In this document: one piece after another, positions 1 to 5,774 of the stretch
How the letters are laid out: the number at the start of each line of letters is the position of its first letter
Position numbering within the stretch: position 1 is the stretch's first letter
Assembly: GCA_001768675.1 (NCBI GenBank)
Contig: MELN01000073.1
Span: 49,089-54,862 of the forward strand
DNA from: Actinobacteria bacterium RBG_16_64_13
GTDB lineage: Bacteria; Actinomycetota; Thermoleophilia; RBG-16-64-13
Direction: 5' to 3'
DNA: 5,774 nt
Program-made: the position numbers and the translations under genes
Notes under the pieces: model-generated
The model's input: only the letters and a program-made list of their open reading frames with translations
The model's database searches: none
What the model was told of the DNA's origin: nothing

Positions 1-364
1 TCTTGCCCATCACCACGAGATCGTAGGCCTCGCCCAAGTCCGCGATCACCTGGCCCGGCACACCCTCCTCCATCCGTGTCTCTACCTTCAGTCCCGCCCG
101 CGTCACGCTCTCGCGCAAGTCCCCGAGGATACGCTCGCCCTTGGCCTCGAACTTATCCGCCACGTCAAGAGGGAGCAGCGCCGGGGGCACTGCCTCGAAT
201 GCATACGAATAGTCGAGATAGGGAGGCATCTCCAAGTAGCGTATGTCGAGCACATGGAGACCGGTCACCCGGGCCTGGTACATCTTGCCCACTTCCAGCG
301 CATGCTCCAGAGCTGCCCGAGCGTGCGTGGACGAATCGACCGCCACAAGCAACGATCTGATCAT
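1..364 (-). CDS. Universal stress protein (UspA family), 3' end cut by window edge
   Basis: The first 121 residues are visible. They open with MIRSLLVAVDSS, the usual first beta strand and Asp of the UspA fold, and reach DLVVMGK near residues 115-121, the strand just before the family's glycine-rich nucleotide-binding loop (G-2X-G-9X-G-S/T). That loop lies outside the window, so ATP binding cannot be judged. Full-length single-domain members are about 140-160 residues, so only a short C-terminus should be missing, unless a second domain follows. The ATG (364-362) overlaps the trpC stop as ATGA. A strong ribosome site, AAGGAGG (375-369), sits 4 nt upstream inside the trpC 3' end. UspA proteins are cytoplasmic and linked to stress survival; the specific role here is unknown. 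Its place as the next cistron after trpC suggests co-transcription with the tryptophan genes. Confidence 0.9.
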   Translation of the reverse strand, partial: MIRSLLVAVDSSTHARAALEHALEVGKMYQARVTGLHVLDIRYLEMPPYLDYSYAFEAVPPALLPLDVADKFEAKGERILGDLRESVTRAGLKVETRMEEGVPGQVIADLGEAYDLVVMGK

Positions 365-1203
365 CGAGCCTCCTTCTTGTGCGCGTAATCCACGGGTCTC
401 GACGCCACCGGCGCGGCTGGTTGCAGCAGCCCGCGTATTGCCCAACCCACATCGGCCGTCCGCAATATGCTTTCGCCCACCAAGATCCCGTCGACCCCAA
501 GTCGGGCGAGGCGAATCACGTCGGCGTGATCCTCGATGCCGCTCTCCCCGATCAGCAGTCTCTCCGGGGGGACCAGGCTGGCCAGCCGCGCGGTCGTATC
601 CAGCGAGACCGAAAAGGTATGTAGATCGCGGTTGTTCACGCCGATGACGGCCCCCTCGATCCGCAAAGCCCGGGCCATCTGCGCCGCGTCGTGCACTTCT
701 AACAGTACGTCCAGACCGAGGTGGAAAGCCAGCCCGGCAAGGCCCTGGAGCCTCTCGTCGTCCAGAAGCGCGGCTATCAGCAGCACCGCCGAGGCCCCGA
801 AGACGCGGGCCTCATGCACTTGGTACTCGTCCACGATGAAGTCCTTCCGAAGCAAGGGCAGCCCGGTATTCGCGGCCGCGACCCGCAGGTCCTCGAGACA
901 ACCCCGGAAATGATCCTCTTCAGTGAGCACCGACACGGCCCGCGCCCCGGCCGCCTCGTACGCCCGCACGATCTGGCCGACGTCGAGGTCGGGGCGGATG
1001 GGGCCCTTGCTGGGCGACGCCCGCTTCACCTCGGCGATAAGCGACACCCCGGGCAGGCGGAGTGCGTCGGCGAATGACGGAAGCGCACCTACCCCGGCCG
1101 AAGCCGCCAGCTCATCCAGAGGCAGGCGTTCCTTGCGCTCGTCCAGCCGGCGTAGCACCAACGGGACGATGCGGTCGAGATAGGTCGGGGCGCCCTTGCT
1201 CAC
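361..1203 (-). CDS. trpC: Indole-3-glycerol phosphate synthase
   Basis: A 280-residue monofunctional enzyme that converts CdRP (carboxyphenylamino-deoxyribulose phosphate) to indole-3-glycerol phosphate, with loss of CO2 and water. It is a cytoplasmic (beta/alpha)8 barrel. Catalytic motifs occur in order at the expected spacing: AEVKRASPSKG (Glu58, Lys60), LRKDFIVDEYQV (Lys120), LLEVHD (Glu169), IGVNNRDL (Asn190), GESGI (Glu220, Ser221) and the phosphate-binding ILVGES near 240-245. These match Glu51, Lys53, Lys110, Glu159, Asn180, Glu210 and Ser211 of the well-studied archaeal enzyme. No TrpF domain is fused. The start is GTG (1203-1201), overlapping the trpD stop as GTGA; a weak GAGG lies 7 nt upstream, so translation is probably coupled to trpD. 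The C-terminal tail after about residue 262 is variable, and its last codons carry the ribosome site of the next gene. Confidence 0.97.
   Translation of the reverse strand: MSKGAPTYLDRIVPLVLRRLDERKERLPLDELAASAGVGALPSFADALRLPGVSLIAEVKRASPSKGPIRPDLDVGQIVRAYEAAGARAVSVLTEEDHFRGCLEDLRVAAANTGLPLLRKDFIVDEYQVHEARVFGASAVLLIAALLDDERLQGLAGLAFHLGLDVLLEVHDAAQMARALRIEGAVIGVNNRDLHTFSVSLDTTARLASLVPPERLLIGESGIEDHADVIRLARLGVDGILVGESILRTADVGWAIRGLLQPAAPVASRPVDYAHKKEAR
369..375 (-). promoter_or_regulatory. Ribosome binding site of the universal stress protein gene
   Basis: AAGGAGG on the minus strand, 4 nt before the ATG at 364-362. It lies inside the last codons of trpC (Lys-Lys-Glu-Ala-Arg). It supports the start that overlaps the trpC stop codon, and is stronger than the sites before trpD and trpC. 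Confidence 0.75.
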
Positions 1204-2293
1204 CTGCGCGCCTCGGCCAGTTGGCTGGACATCGCCACCAGTGCGTCCAGAGCCCTGGCAGCGCGGCCGGAGTCGATGGAGGCGGCCGCCCGCTCCACCC
1301 CCTGGGCTATCGAAGGCACCGCGCCCGCCACGTACAGACCGGCGCCGGCGTTCAGCAACACCGCGTCACGCGGCCCGCCGCCGGCGCCGCCGAGGACCTG
1401 CCGGGTGATCGCCGCGTTCTCGGCGGGGTCCCCTCCACGCAGGCTGGCCAGCTCGTGCAGGGCGAGCCCGCAGCTTTCCGGTTCGAGGGTGTAGGCCTCG
1501 CCCACTTCCCCCGCCCTCACTTCCACGACCGCGCTCGGACCCGAGACCGACAGTTCGTCCATGCCTCCGTGCCCGCATACTACGAGGGCGTGCTCGCAGC
1601 CAACGCGCGCCAATACGCCCGCCAACACACCCAGGTACTCGGGAGCGCAGACTCCCAGCAACTGCCTGCGCACTCCCGCGGGATTGGCCAGCGGCCCCAA
1701 GAAGTTGAACACGGTGCGCACGCCCAGAGCGCGGCGCACGTGGGCCACCTTACCCGCCGCGGGATGGTGCAAAGAGGCGAGCATGAAGCCGATGCCTACT
1801 CGGTCGATGCATGCCGCCACTTCCAAAGGCGTGAGATCGATCCGCACCCCCAGGGCTTCCATGACATCGGCGGAGCCGCAGCGCGAGGTGGCCGCCCGGT
1901 TGCCGTGCTTGGCCACCTTGACACCCGCCCCCGCCACCACGAAAGCGGCCGTCGTGGAGATATTGAAGGTATCCAGACCGTCGCCCCCCGTGCCCACGAG
2001 GTCTACAAGAGCGTCTTGACAGGGAGTCTCCACCGGTATCGCCAGCCGGCGCATCGGCTCCAGCAGGCCTGCGATCTCCTCAGCGGTCTCCCCCTTCACC
2101 CGGAGGCCCATGAGAAACGCGGCCGCCTCAGCGTCGCCGGCCGTGCCGTCGACGATCTGCCACAGCGCCCACGCGGCCTGCGCACGAGTGAGATCGCGCG
2201 CCTCGGCCAAGCACTGCAGGGTCTCTGTGAAAGAAGGCGCCCGCTCGGCTCCGGGGGTCAGTCCGGCTCCCGTCGCCAGTGGTAGGGCCCGGG

Positions 2294-2297
<4 letters not shown>
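1200..2297 (-). CDS. trpD: Anthranilate phosphoribosyltransferase
   Basis: A 365-residue enzyme that joins anthranilate to PRPP to give phosphoribosyl-anthranilate. The helical N-terminal region includes AAFLMGLRVKGET (about 58-71). The PRPP and Mg sites follow: GTGGD (102-106), FNIST (111-115), KHGNR (130-134), CGSADVMEALGV (140-151), HHPA (177-180), the VRRALGVRTVFNFLGPLANP block (187-206, Arg188) and the metal-binding Asp247-Glu248 in GGMDELS. Spacing agrees with the archaeal enzyme after a constant offset of 23-24 residues. That offset means an N-terminal extension of about 20 residues if the GTG at 2297-2295 is the start. I chose it because it overlaps the trpG stop as GTGA, matching the next two junctions. 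The GGAG directly abutting it is too close to act as its ribosome site; a G run about 7 nt upstream may serve. The open frame continues upstream but lies inside trpG and is not trpD. Confidence 0.95.
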
Positions 2298-2971
<674 letters not shown>

Positions 2972-2974
2972 GAC

Positions 2975-4501
2975 CTACTCCCATTCCTCTTGAGCGGTCG
3001 CCAGTTCGATGGCCCGAAGCATGGCCCGGGCTTTGTTCTCGGTCTCCACGTACTCGCGCTCTGGGTCGGAATCGGCCACGATGCCCGCCCCCGCCTGTAC
3101 ATAGGCCCGGCCGTCCCGAACGAGGACCGTTCTAATATAGATGCACGAGTCGAGGTCGCCCGAGTAGCTCAGATAGCCGATGGCCCCGGCGTAGGGTCCG
3201 CGCCGCGTGGGCTCCAACTCGTCGATGATCTCCATGGCCCGCACCTTCGGCGCTCCCGACACGGTGCCGGCGGGGAAGACCGCCCGCAGAGCGTCGGTAG
3301 CGCCCCCTCCCGCCTGCAACTCCCCTACCACCGACGACACCATATGCATCACGTGGCTGTAGCGCTCCACTTCCATGAACTCCTCGGTCTTCACCGTCCC
3401 CGAGCGGCACACGCGGCCCAGGTCGTTGCGCCCCAAGTCCACCAGCATGAGGTGCTCGGCGCGTTCCTTCTCGTCGGAGAGCATCTCCTCGGCTAGGGCC
3501 ACGTCCTCGGCCGGGGTAGCCCCGCGAGGCCGGGTGCCGGCGATAGGCCGGGTCTCGGCCCGCCGGCCGGTGACCGTCACCAGCGGCTCCGGACTGGAGC
3601 CCACCACCTCGAAGTCCCTGAAGGCGATGTAGTACATGTACGGGCTTGGATTGACGGCCCGGAGCCCCCGGTAGATGGAGAAGCCGCTCACTGCTACCTG
3701 CCGCTCGAAGCGCTGCGACAGCACTATCTGGAAGGCATCTCCAGCGTAGATGTACTCGCGGATGCGCTCGACGGCGGCCAGAAAACGCTTCCGCTCGAAG
3801 TTGGAGCGCACCACTGCGCCCGCCCGCTCATCCGCGATCCGGTCGCGATCGAGGCTCCACTTGGGAGGCGGGACGGGGGCGCGCAGCCGGGCCTTCACCT
3901 CGGCCAGACGTCCGACCGCCGCCGTGTAGGCCGCGTCCAGGTCGGGCTCCTCGTCGCAGAAGATATTGGTGAGCAAGGTGATGGTGTGACGCAGATGGTC
4001 GAACACCACGATCACGTCGGTCAGGAGAAAGGCCATGTCGGGAAGGCCCATATCGTCGGGCGGGCCCTCGGGCAGGCGCTCCACGTGGCGCACGCAGTCG
4101 TAGCCGAAGTAGCCCACGGCGCCACCCACGAAAGGGGGCATCCCTTCGAGCAAGGGCACCCGGTAGCGGCTGAGATGCTCGGCCATGAAGGCGAAGGGAT
4201 CGTTGCCGTCCAGGTCGCACGACGTGTCCACTCCGGAGCGCCTGACGGTCACGGTGGAACCTTTGAGACGGACGCTCTCCCAAGCCTTGACGCCGAGGAA
4301 CGAGTAGCGGCCGAGCCGGAGACCCTGCTCGGCGCTCTCCAGCAGAAAGCAGCCGGCCGCCTGGCGCAGCTTGAGGAAGGCCGAGACCGGGGTCTCGGTG
4401 TCGTCGAGGAAGTCATGCGCCACCGGGATGACGTTGTAGGATGCGGCCAGCTCCCGCGCCTCTTCGCGGGAGGGCGCTGCGGTGATGCTACCGGATGTCA
4501 T
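2975..4501 (-). CDS. trpE: Anthranilate synthase component I
   Basis: A 508-residue chorismate-using enzyme that forms anthranilate with ammonia from TrpG; it is the committed, usually feedback-inhibited step of tryptophan synthesis. The tryptophan-binding elements are present: LLES (53-56) and NPSPYMYY (284-291), so feedback inhibition by Trp is expected. The chorismate-binding core has GSSPEPLV (301-308), RPIAGTRPRG (318-327), LVDLGRNDLGRV (353-364), FPAGTVSGAPKVRAM (409-423) and GAGIVADSDPEREYVETENKA (471-491). Alanine in PIAGT (Ala321), rather than the lysine of PIKGT, separates TrpE from aminodeoxychorismate synthase PabB. Length is normal and no frameshift is seen. The ATG at 4501-4499 lies 6 nt after the hisI stop, with an AGGGA-like ribosome site in the hisI end. 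The trpG start follows its TAG stop by 3 nt, fitting stoichiometric TrpE:TrpG production. Confidence 0.98.
   Translation of the reverse strand: MTSGSITAAPSREEARELAASYNVIPVAHDFLDDTETPVSAFLKLRQAAGCFLLESAEQGLRLGRYSFLGVKAWESVRLKGSTVTVRRSGVDTSCDLDGNDPFAFMAEHLSRYRVPLLEGMPPFVGGAVGYFGYDCVRHVERLPEGPPDDMGLPDMAFLLTDVIVVFDHLRHTITLLTNIFCDEEPDLDAAYTAAVGRLAEVKARLRAPVPPPKWSLDRDRIADERAGAVVRSNFERKRFLAAVERIREYIYAGDAFQIVLSQRFERQVAVSGFSIYRGLRAVNPSPYMYYIAFRDFEVVGSSPEPLVTVTGRRAETRPIAGTRPRGATPAEDVALAEEMLSDEKERAEHLMLVDLGRNDLGRVCRSGTVKTEEFMEVERYSHVMHMVSSVVGELQAGGGATDALRAVFPAGTVSGAPKVRAMEIIDELEPTRRGPYAGAIGYLSYSGDLDSCIYIRTVLVRDGRAYVQAGAGIVADSDPEREYVETENKARAMLRAIELATAQEEWE
2978..2982 (-). promoter_or_regulatory. Ribosome binding site of trpG
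   Basis: GGGAG on the minus strand, next to the trpE stop codon (TAG, 2977-2975) and 6 nt before the first of three tandem ATG codons (2971, 2968, 2965). Spacing best fits the first or second ATG. It is the main evidence for the extended TrpG N-terminus. Confidence 0.6.
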
Positions 4502-4507
4502 TGTTCC

Positions 4508-4891
4508 CTACCCTTCTCGGGTATGAGGCTGCCGGAACGGAGGGCGCTCTCCGGTGGGAGAGCTGAGCCATCGGCCGTCGAAGCAGGTGAAGTCACCGGT
4601 GTGGCACGCCGCGCCGGTCTGCTCCACGATGGCGAGCAACGTGTCGGCGTCGCAGTCGTAGCGCAGTTCGCGCACCTTCTGAAAGTGGCCCGAGGTCGCG
4701 CCTTTGTTCCAGAATTCGTTGCGCGAGCGGCTGAAGAACCAGGTAGTGCCGGTCTCGAGGGTCTTGTGGAGCGACTCGGCGTTCATGTAGGCGAGCATGA
4801 GGACCTCCCCGGTGGTCCATTCCTGGACTATGCACGGAACGAGACCGCGGGAATCGTACTTGATCTCTGGGATGTCGGCTTGCTGTTTCAC
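4508..4891 (-). CDS. hisI: Phosphoribosyl-AMP cyclohydrolase
   Basis: A 127-residue enzyme that opens the adenine ring of phosphoribosyl-AMP, an early step of histidine synthesis. The family core runs from GLVPCIVQEW (16-25) to about residue 104. It includes EVLMLAYMN (29-37), the SRSRNEFWNKGATSGH block (54-69), the Mg-binding DCDAD (Asp79, Asp81, Asp83) and zinc-ligand cysteines Cys80, Cys96 and Cys103, with the 16 and 7 residue spacing known for the dimeric enzyme. It is monofunctional: no HisE pyrophosphohydrolase domain follows. The start is GTG (4891-4889), with AAGGGG 5 nt upstream. It is the first enzyme gene of the cluster, 6 nt ahead of trpE, so a histidine gene leads a tryptophan operon. 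Confidence 0.97.
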   Translation of the reverse strand: MKQQADIPEIKYDSRGLVPCIVQEWTTGEVLMLAYMNAESLHKTLETGTTWFFSRSRNEFWNKGATSGHFQKVRELRYDCDADTLLAIVEQTGAACHTGDFTCFDGRWLSSPTGERPPFRQPHTREG

Positions 4892-4896
4892 GTCTT

Positions 4897-4902
4897 CCCC
4901 TT
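4897..4902 (-). promoter_or_regulatory. Ribosome binding site of hisI
   Basis: AAGGGG on the minus strand, 5 nt before the GTG at 4891-4889. It supports GTG as the start of hisI. Its AGGGG could pair with CCCCU in the 5' arm of the upstream hairpin (5005-5001), a weak hint of translational control. Confidence 0.6.
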
Positions 4903-4924
4903 CGTGTTCACTTACCAGCCAGTT

Positions 4925-4940
4925 GGCGCATCACCGCGCC
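4925..4940 (-). other. Small RNA hairpin in the hisI leader
   Basis: On the minus strand GGCGC (4940-4936) pairs with GCGCC (4929-4925). An added G-U pair closes a GUGA tetraloop, giving six pairs. It sits about 23 nt upstream of the hisI ribosome site and has no U tract. It may be part of the leader fold. Confidence 0.4.
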
Positions 4941-4983
4941 GGATCGGCCACGACGACCACGGGTCATCCCGGCCACTGGAGGC

Positions 4984-5006
4984 GCCCCCCGCGTACCGCG
5001 AGGGGC
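4984..5006 (-). terminator. Strong hairpin right after the leader ORF; candidate attenuator stem
   Basis: On the minus strand GCCCCTCGC (5006-4998) pairs with GCGGGGGGC (4992-4984) around a GGTAC loop: nine continuous pairs, one of them G-U. The 5' arm begins at the G of the leader ORF's TAG stop, so a ribosome at the stop would cover it. No T run follows, so it is not a classical intrinsic terminator; terminators lacking a U tract are reported in high-GC bacteria. The CCTCGC of its 5' arm also matches GCGAGG (5139-5134) at the leader ORF's own ribosome site, offering a competing pairing. The hairpin is seen directly; its attenuator role is inferred. Confidence 0.45.
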
Positions 5007-5131
5007 TAGAACCACAAAGGTTGCCAGCCGCGAAAAGAACCGCTGTGCTGATGATGCCACCGCGAACCGGTCCCGACGGGGGTCAGGGCGCTTGCGCGCC
5101 GCTCGGTCGCATATGTGGCTTCTTGGGTCAT
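5006..5131 (-). CDS. Candidate leader peptide rich in Trp and His codons (his/trp attenuator ORF)
   Basis: A 41-codon ORF (ATG 5131-5129, stop TAG 5008-5006), or 46 codons from an ATG at 5146. GGAG lies 9 nt and GAGG 2 nt before the inner ATG; the outer ATG has no good site. Its C-terminus reads WHHQHSGSFRGWQPLWF, with TGG codons at 5059-5057, 5026-5024 and 5014-5012 and His codons CAT, CAT and CAC between 5056 and 5045. It lies between a plausible promoter and hisI-trpEGDC and is followed at once by a strong hairpin, as in ribosome-mediated attenuators of amino acid operons. It is longer than most known leader peptides, and its first half has no codon bias of interest. It may be translated only to sense charged tRNA-Trp and perhaps tRNA-His. 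I do not recognise it as a known leader peptide family. Chance remains possible. Confidence 0.45.
   Translation of the reverse strand: MTQEATYATERRASALTPVGTGSRWHHQHSGSFRGWQPLWF
5087..5100 (-). other. GNRA-capped hairpin within the leader ORF
   Basis: On the minus strand GGCGC (5100-5096) pairs with GCGCC (5091-5087) around GCAA, a stable GNRA tetraloop. It sits inside the candidate leader ORF, upstream of the Trp/His codons, and could act as a pause hairpin that synchronises ribosome and polymerase. That role is inference. Confidence 0.4.
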
Positions 5132-5168
5132 TTCCTCGCACTCCATCAGCACTTCAGTGGTGAACGGG

Positions 5169-5174
5169 TATGAT
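5169..5174 (+). promoter_or_regulatory. Possible -10 element of cinA, overlapping the trp -10
   Basis: TATGAT on the plus strand (5 of 6 to TATAAT), within GTATGATAC, a near-palindrome that also supplies TATCAT on the minus strand. A -35 at 17-nt spacing would be TCAGCA (5146-5151), only 3 of 6 matches. A start near 5181 would give a leader of about 29 nt before the cinA ATG. Confidence 0.35.
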
Positions 5175-5198
5175 ACACGCCTAGGCGACCCCTGGAAA
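5170..5198 (-). promoter_or_regulatory. Promoter of the hisI-trpEGDC operon
   Basis: Minus-strand -35 TTTCCA (5198-5193, 4 of 6 matches to TTGACA) and -10 TATCAT (5175-5170, 5 of 6 to TATAAT), separated by 17 nt. Transcription would start near 5163, leaving a leader of about 270 nt before hisI. That is long for a plain 5' UTR and fits an attenuator. The -35 overlaps the cinA ribosome site on the other strand. Confidence 0.5.
5178..5187. promoter_or_regulatory. Palindrome in the promoter spacer, candidate operator
   Basis: CGCCTAGGCG is a perfect 10-bp palindrome lying wholly between the -35 and -10 of the minus-strand promoter and near the predicted cinA transcription start. A repressor bound here could block both directions. 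The regulator is unknown, and it does not resemble the enterobacterial TrpR operator. Confidence 0.3.
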
Positions 5199-5201
5199 GG
5201 A
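5196..5201 (+). promoter_or_regulatory. Ribosome binding site of cinA
   Basis: AAAGGA, 8 nt before the ATG at 5210-5212. It supports this start over the in-frame ATG at 5228 (Met7). Confidence 0.6.
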
Positions 5202-5209
5202 CGCGAGTA

Positions 5210-5774
5210 ATGCGCGATTCAGCCGAGATGATATTCACTGGCGACGAGCTTCTGCGAGGAGACACCGCCAATACCAACCAGACCTACCTCGGAGAACGCC
5301 TGCTCGACCTGGGCATCTTCGCCACTCATGCCCTGTGCGTAACGGACAATCTCTGCGCGATAGTCGCGGCCATACGGGAAAGCCTGGCCCGGCGCCCAGT
5401 GGTGCTCATCCTCTCCGGAGGGCTCGGACCCACCGAGGACGACCTCACGCGTGAGGCCGCGGCTGAAGCCCTCGATCGCCCTTTGGAGCACCACGAAGAC
5501 CTGCTCGATCAGATCCGAGCTCGGTTCGCATCGCGGGGATTCGTCATGAGCGCTTCCAATCGCAAGCAGGCCTCGCTACCGCGAGGTGCGTCCCCCATTC
5601 CCATCTCGGGGACGGCGCCCGGCTTCACCATCAAACTGAACCAGACCCTGGTGGTCGCCCTACCCGGCGTGCCCTGGGAGTTGAAGGAGATGTGGGAAGG
5701 GACCGTGGAGCCTCTGCTGCGGGCCCGCGCAGCCACGGGGGAGGCGGGGAGCCCCGACGGCGCGGAACTCGCCG
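5210..5774 (+). CDS. cinA: CinA-family protein, N-terminal domain, 3' end cut by window edge
   Basis: 188 codons are visible and the frame is open to the right edge. This is the molybdopterin-binding-like (MoCF_biosynth/COG1058) domain of CinA. Motifs in order: AEMIFTGDELLRGDTANTNQ near 5-24, SGGLGPTEDDLTREA (69-83), NRKQA (117-121), GTAPGF (134-139) and LPGVPWELKEM (151-161). Full-length CinA is about 400-430 residues, with a C-terminal nicotinamide-nucleotide amidase domain that is out of view here; some homologues have only the N-terminal domain. In characterised CinA proteins the N-terminal domain hydrolyses ADP-ribose and the C-terminal one deamidates NMN, an NAD recycling role; the name comes from a competence-induced gene. 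The family usually has Asn three residues before GTAPG; here that position is Pro131. The gene is divergent from the his/trp operon and shares its promoter region. Confidence 0.93.
   Translation, partial: MRDSAEMIFTGDELLRGDTANTNQTYLGERLLDLGIFATHALCVTDNLCAIVAAIRESLARRPVVLILSGGLGPTEDDLTREAAAEALDRPLEHHEDLLDQIRARFASRGFVMSASNRKQASLPRGASPIPISGTAPGFTIKLNQTLVVALPGVPWELKEMWEGTVEPLLRARAATGEAGSPDGAELA

Noticed and set aside
1374..1394. GC-rich repeat-like run of CCG/CGC.
   Set aside because: It encodes the Gly/Ala-rich GGAGGG segment of TrpD and is ordinary for high-GC coding sequence.
4984..5060. Possible T-box riboswitch, because GCGGTACGCG resembles part of the T-box consensus and T-boxes control some trp operons.
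   Set aside because: The conserved AGGGTGGNACCGCG is absent, the match lacks TGGN, and I could not find the Stem I elements.
4908..5141. A 77-codon minus-strand frame starting at GTG 5141 and ending 16 nt before hisI.
   Set aside because: Arg-rich translation without recognised motifs, no good ribosome site, and third-position GC that looks lower than in the real genes. It overlaps the better-supported leader ORF in another frame.

Overview
The window comes from a high-GC bacterium (about two thirds G+C by eye). It holds most of a tryptophan biosynthesis operon on the minus strand and the start of a divergent gene on the plus strand. The order hisI-trpE resembles Actinobacteria, where hisI often lies close to trpE. 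No trpF lies next to trpC, which would suit a lineage using the bifunctional isomerase PriA. The taxonomic placement is an inference; I cannot name a genus.

Minus strand, in transcription order (right to left): a regulatory leader (about 5198 to 4892), hisI (4891-4508), trpE (4501-2975), trpG (2971-2294), trpD (2297-1200), trpC (1203-361), and a universal stress protein gene starting at 364 and cut by the left edge. The genes are tightly packed. Gaps are 6 nt (hisI/trpE) and 3 nt (trpE/trpG). The next three junctions are 4-nt stop/start overlaps (GTGA, GTGA, ATGA), so the stress-protein gene appears translationally coupled to trpC. TrpE and TrpG make anthranilate from chorismate and glutamine; TrpD adds phosphoribosyl from PRPP; TrpC forms indole-3-glycerol phosphate. 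HisI belongs to the histidine pathway. All recognised enzymes keep their catalytic motifs.

Plus strand: cinA begins at 5210 and runs off the right edge; only its N-terminal molybdopterin-binding-like domain is visible.

The 318-nt divergent region (4892-5209) is the most interesting part. It holds a good minus-strand promoter whose -10 overlaps a possible plus-strand -10, and a perfect 10-bp palindrome in the promoter spacer. The long leader carries a small ORF ending in WHHQHSGSFRGWQPLWF, with three Trp and three His codons. A strong 9-bp hairpin begins at the G of its stop codon. This looks like a ribosome-mediated attenuator for a mixed his/trp operon, possibly sensing both amino acids. 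That is a hypothesis from sequence reading only.
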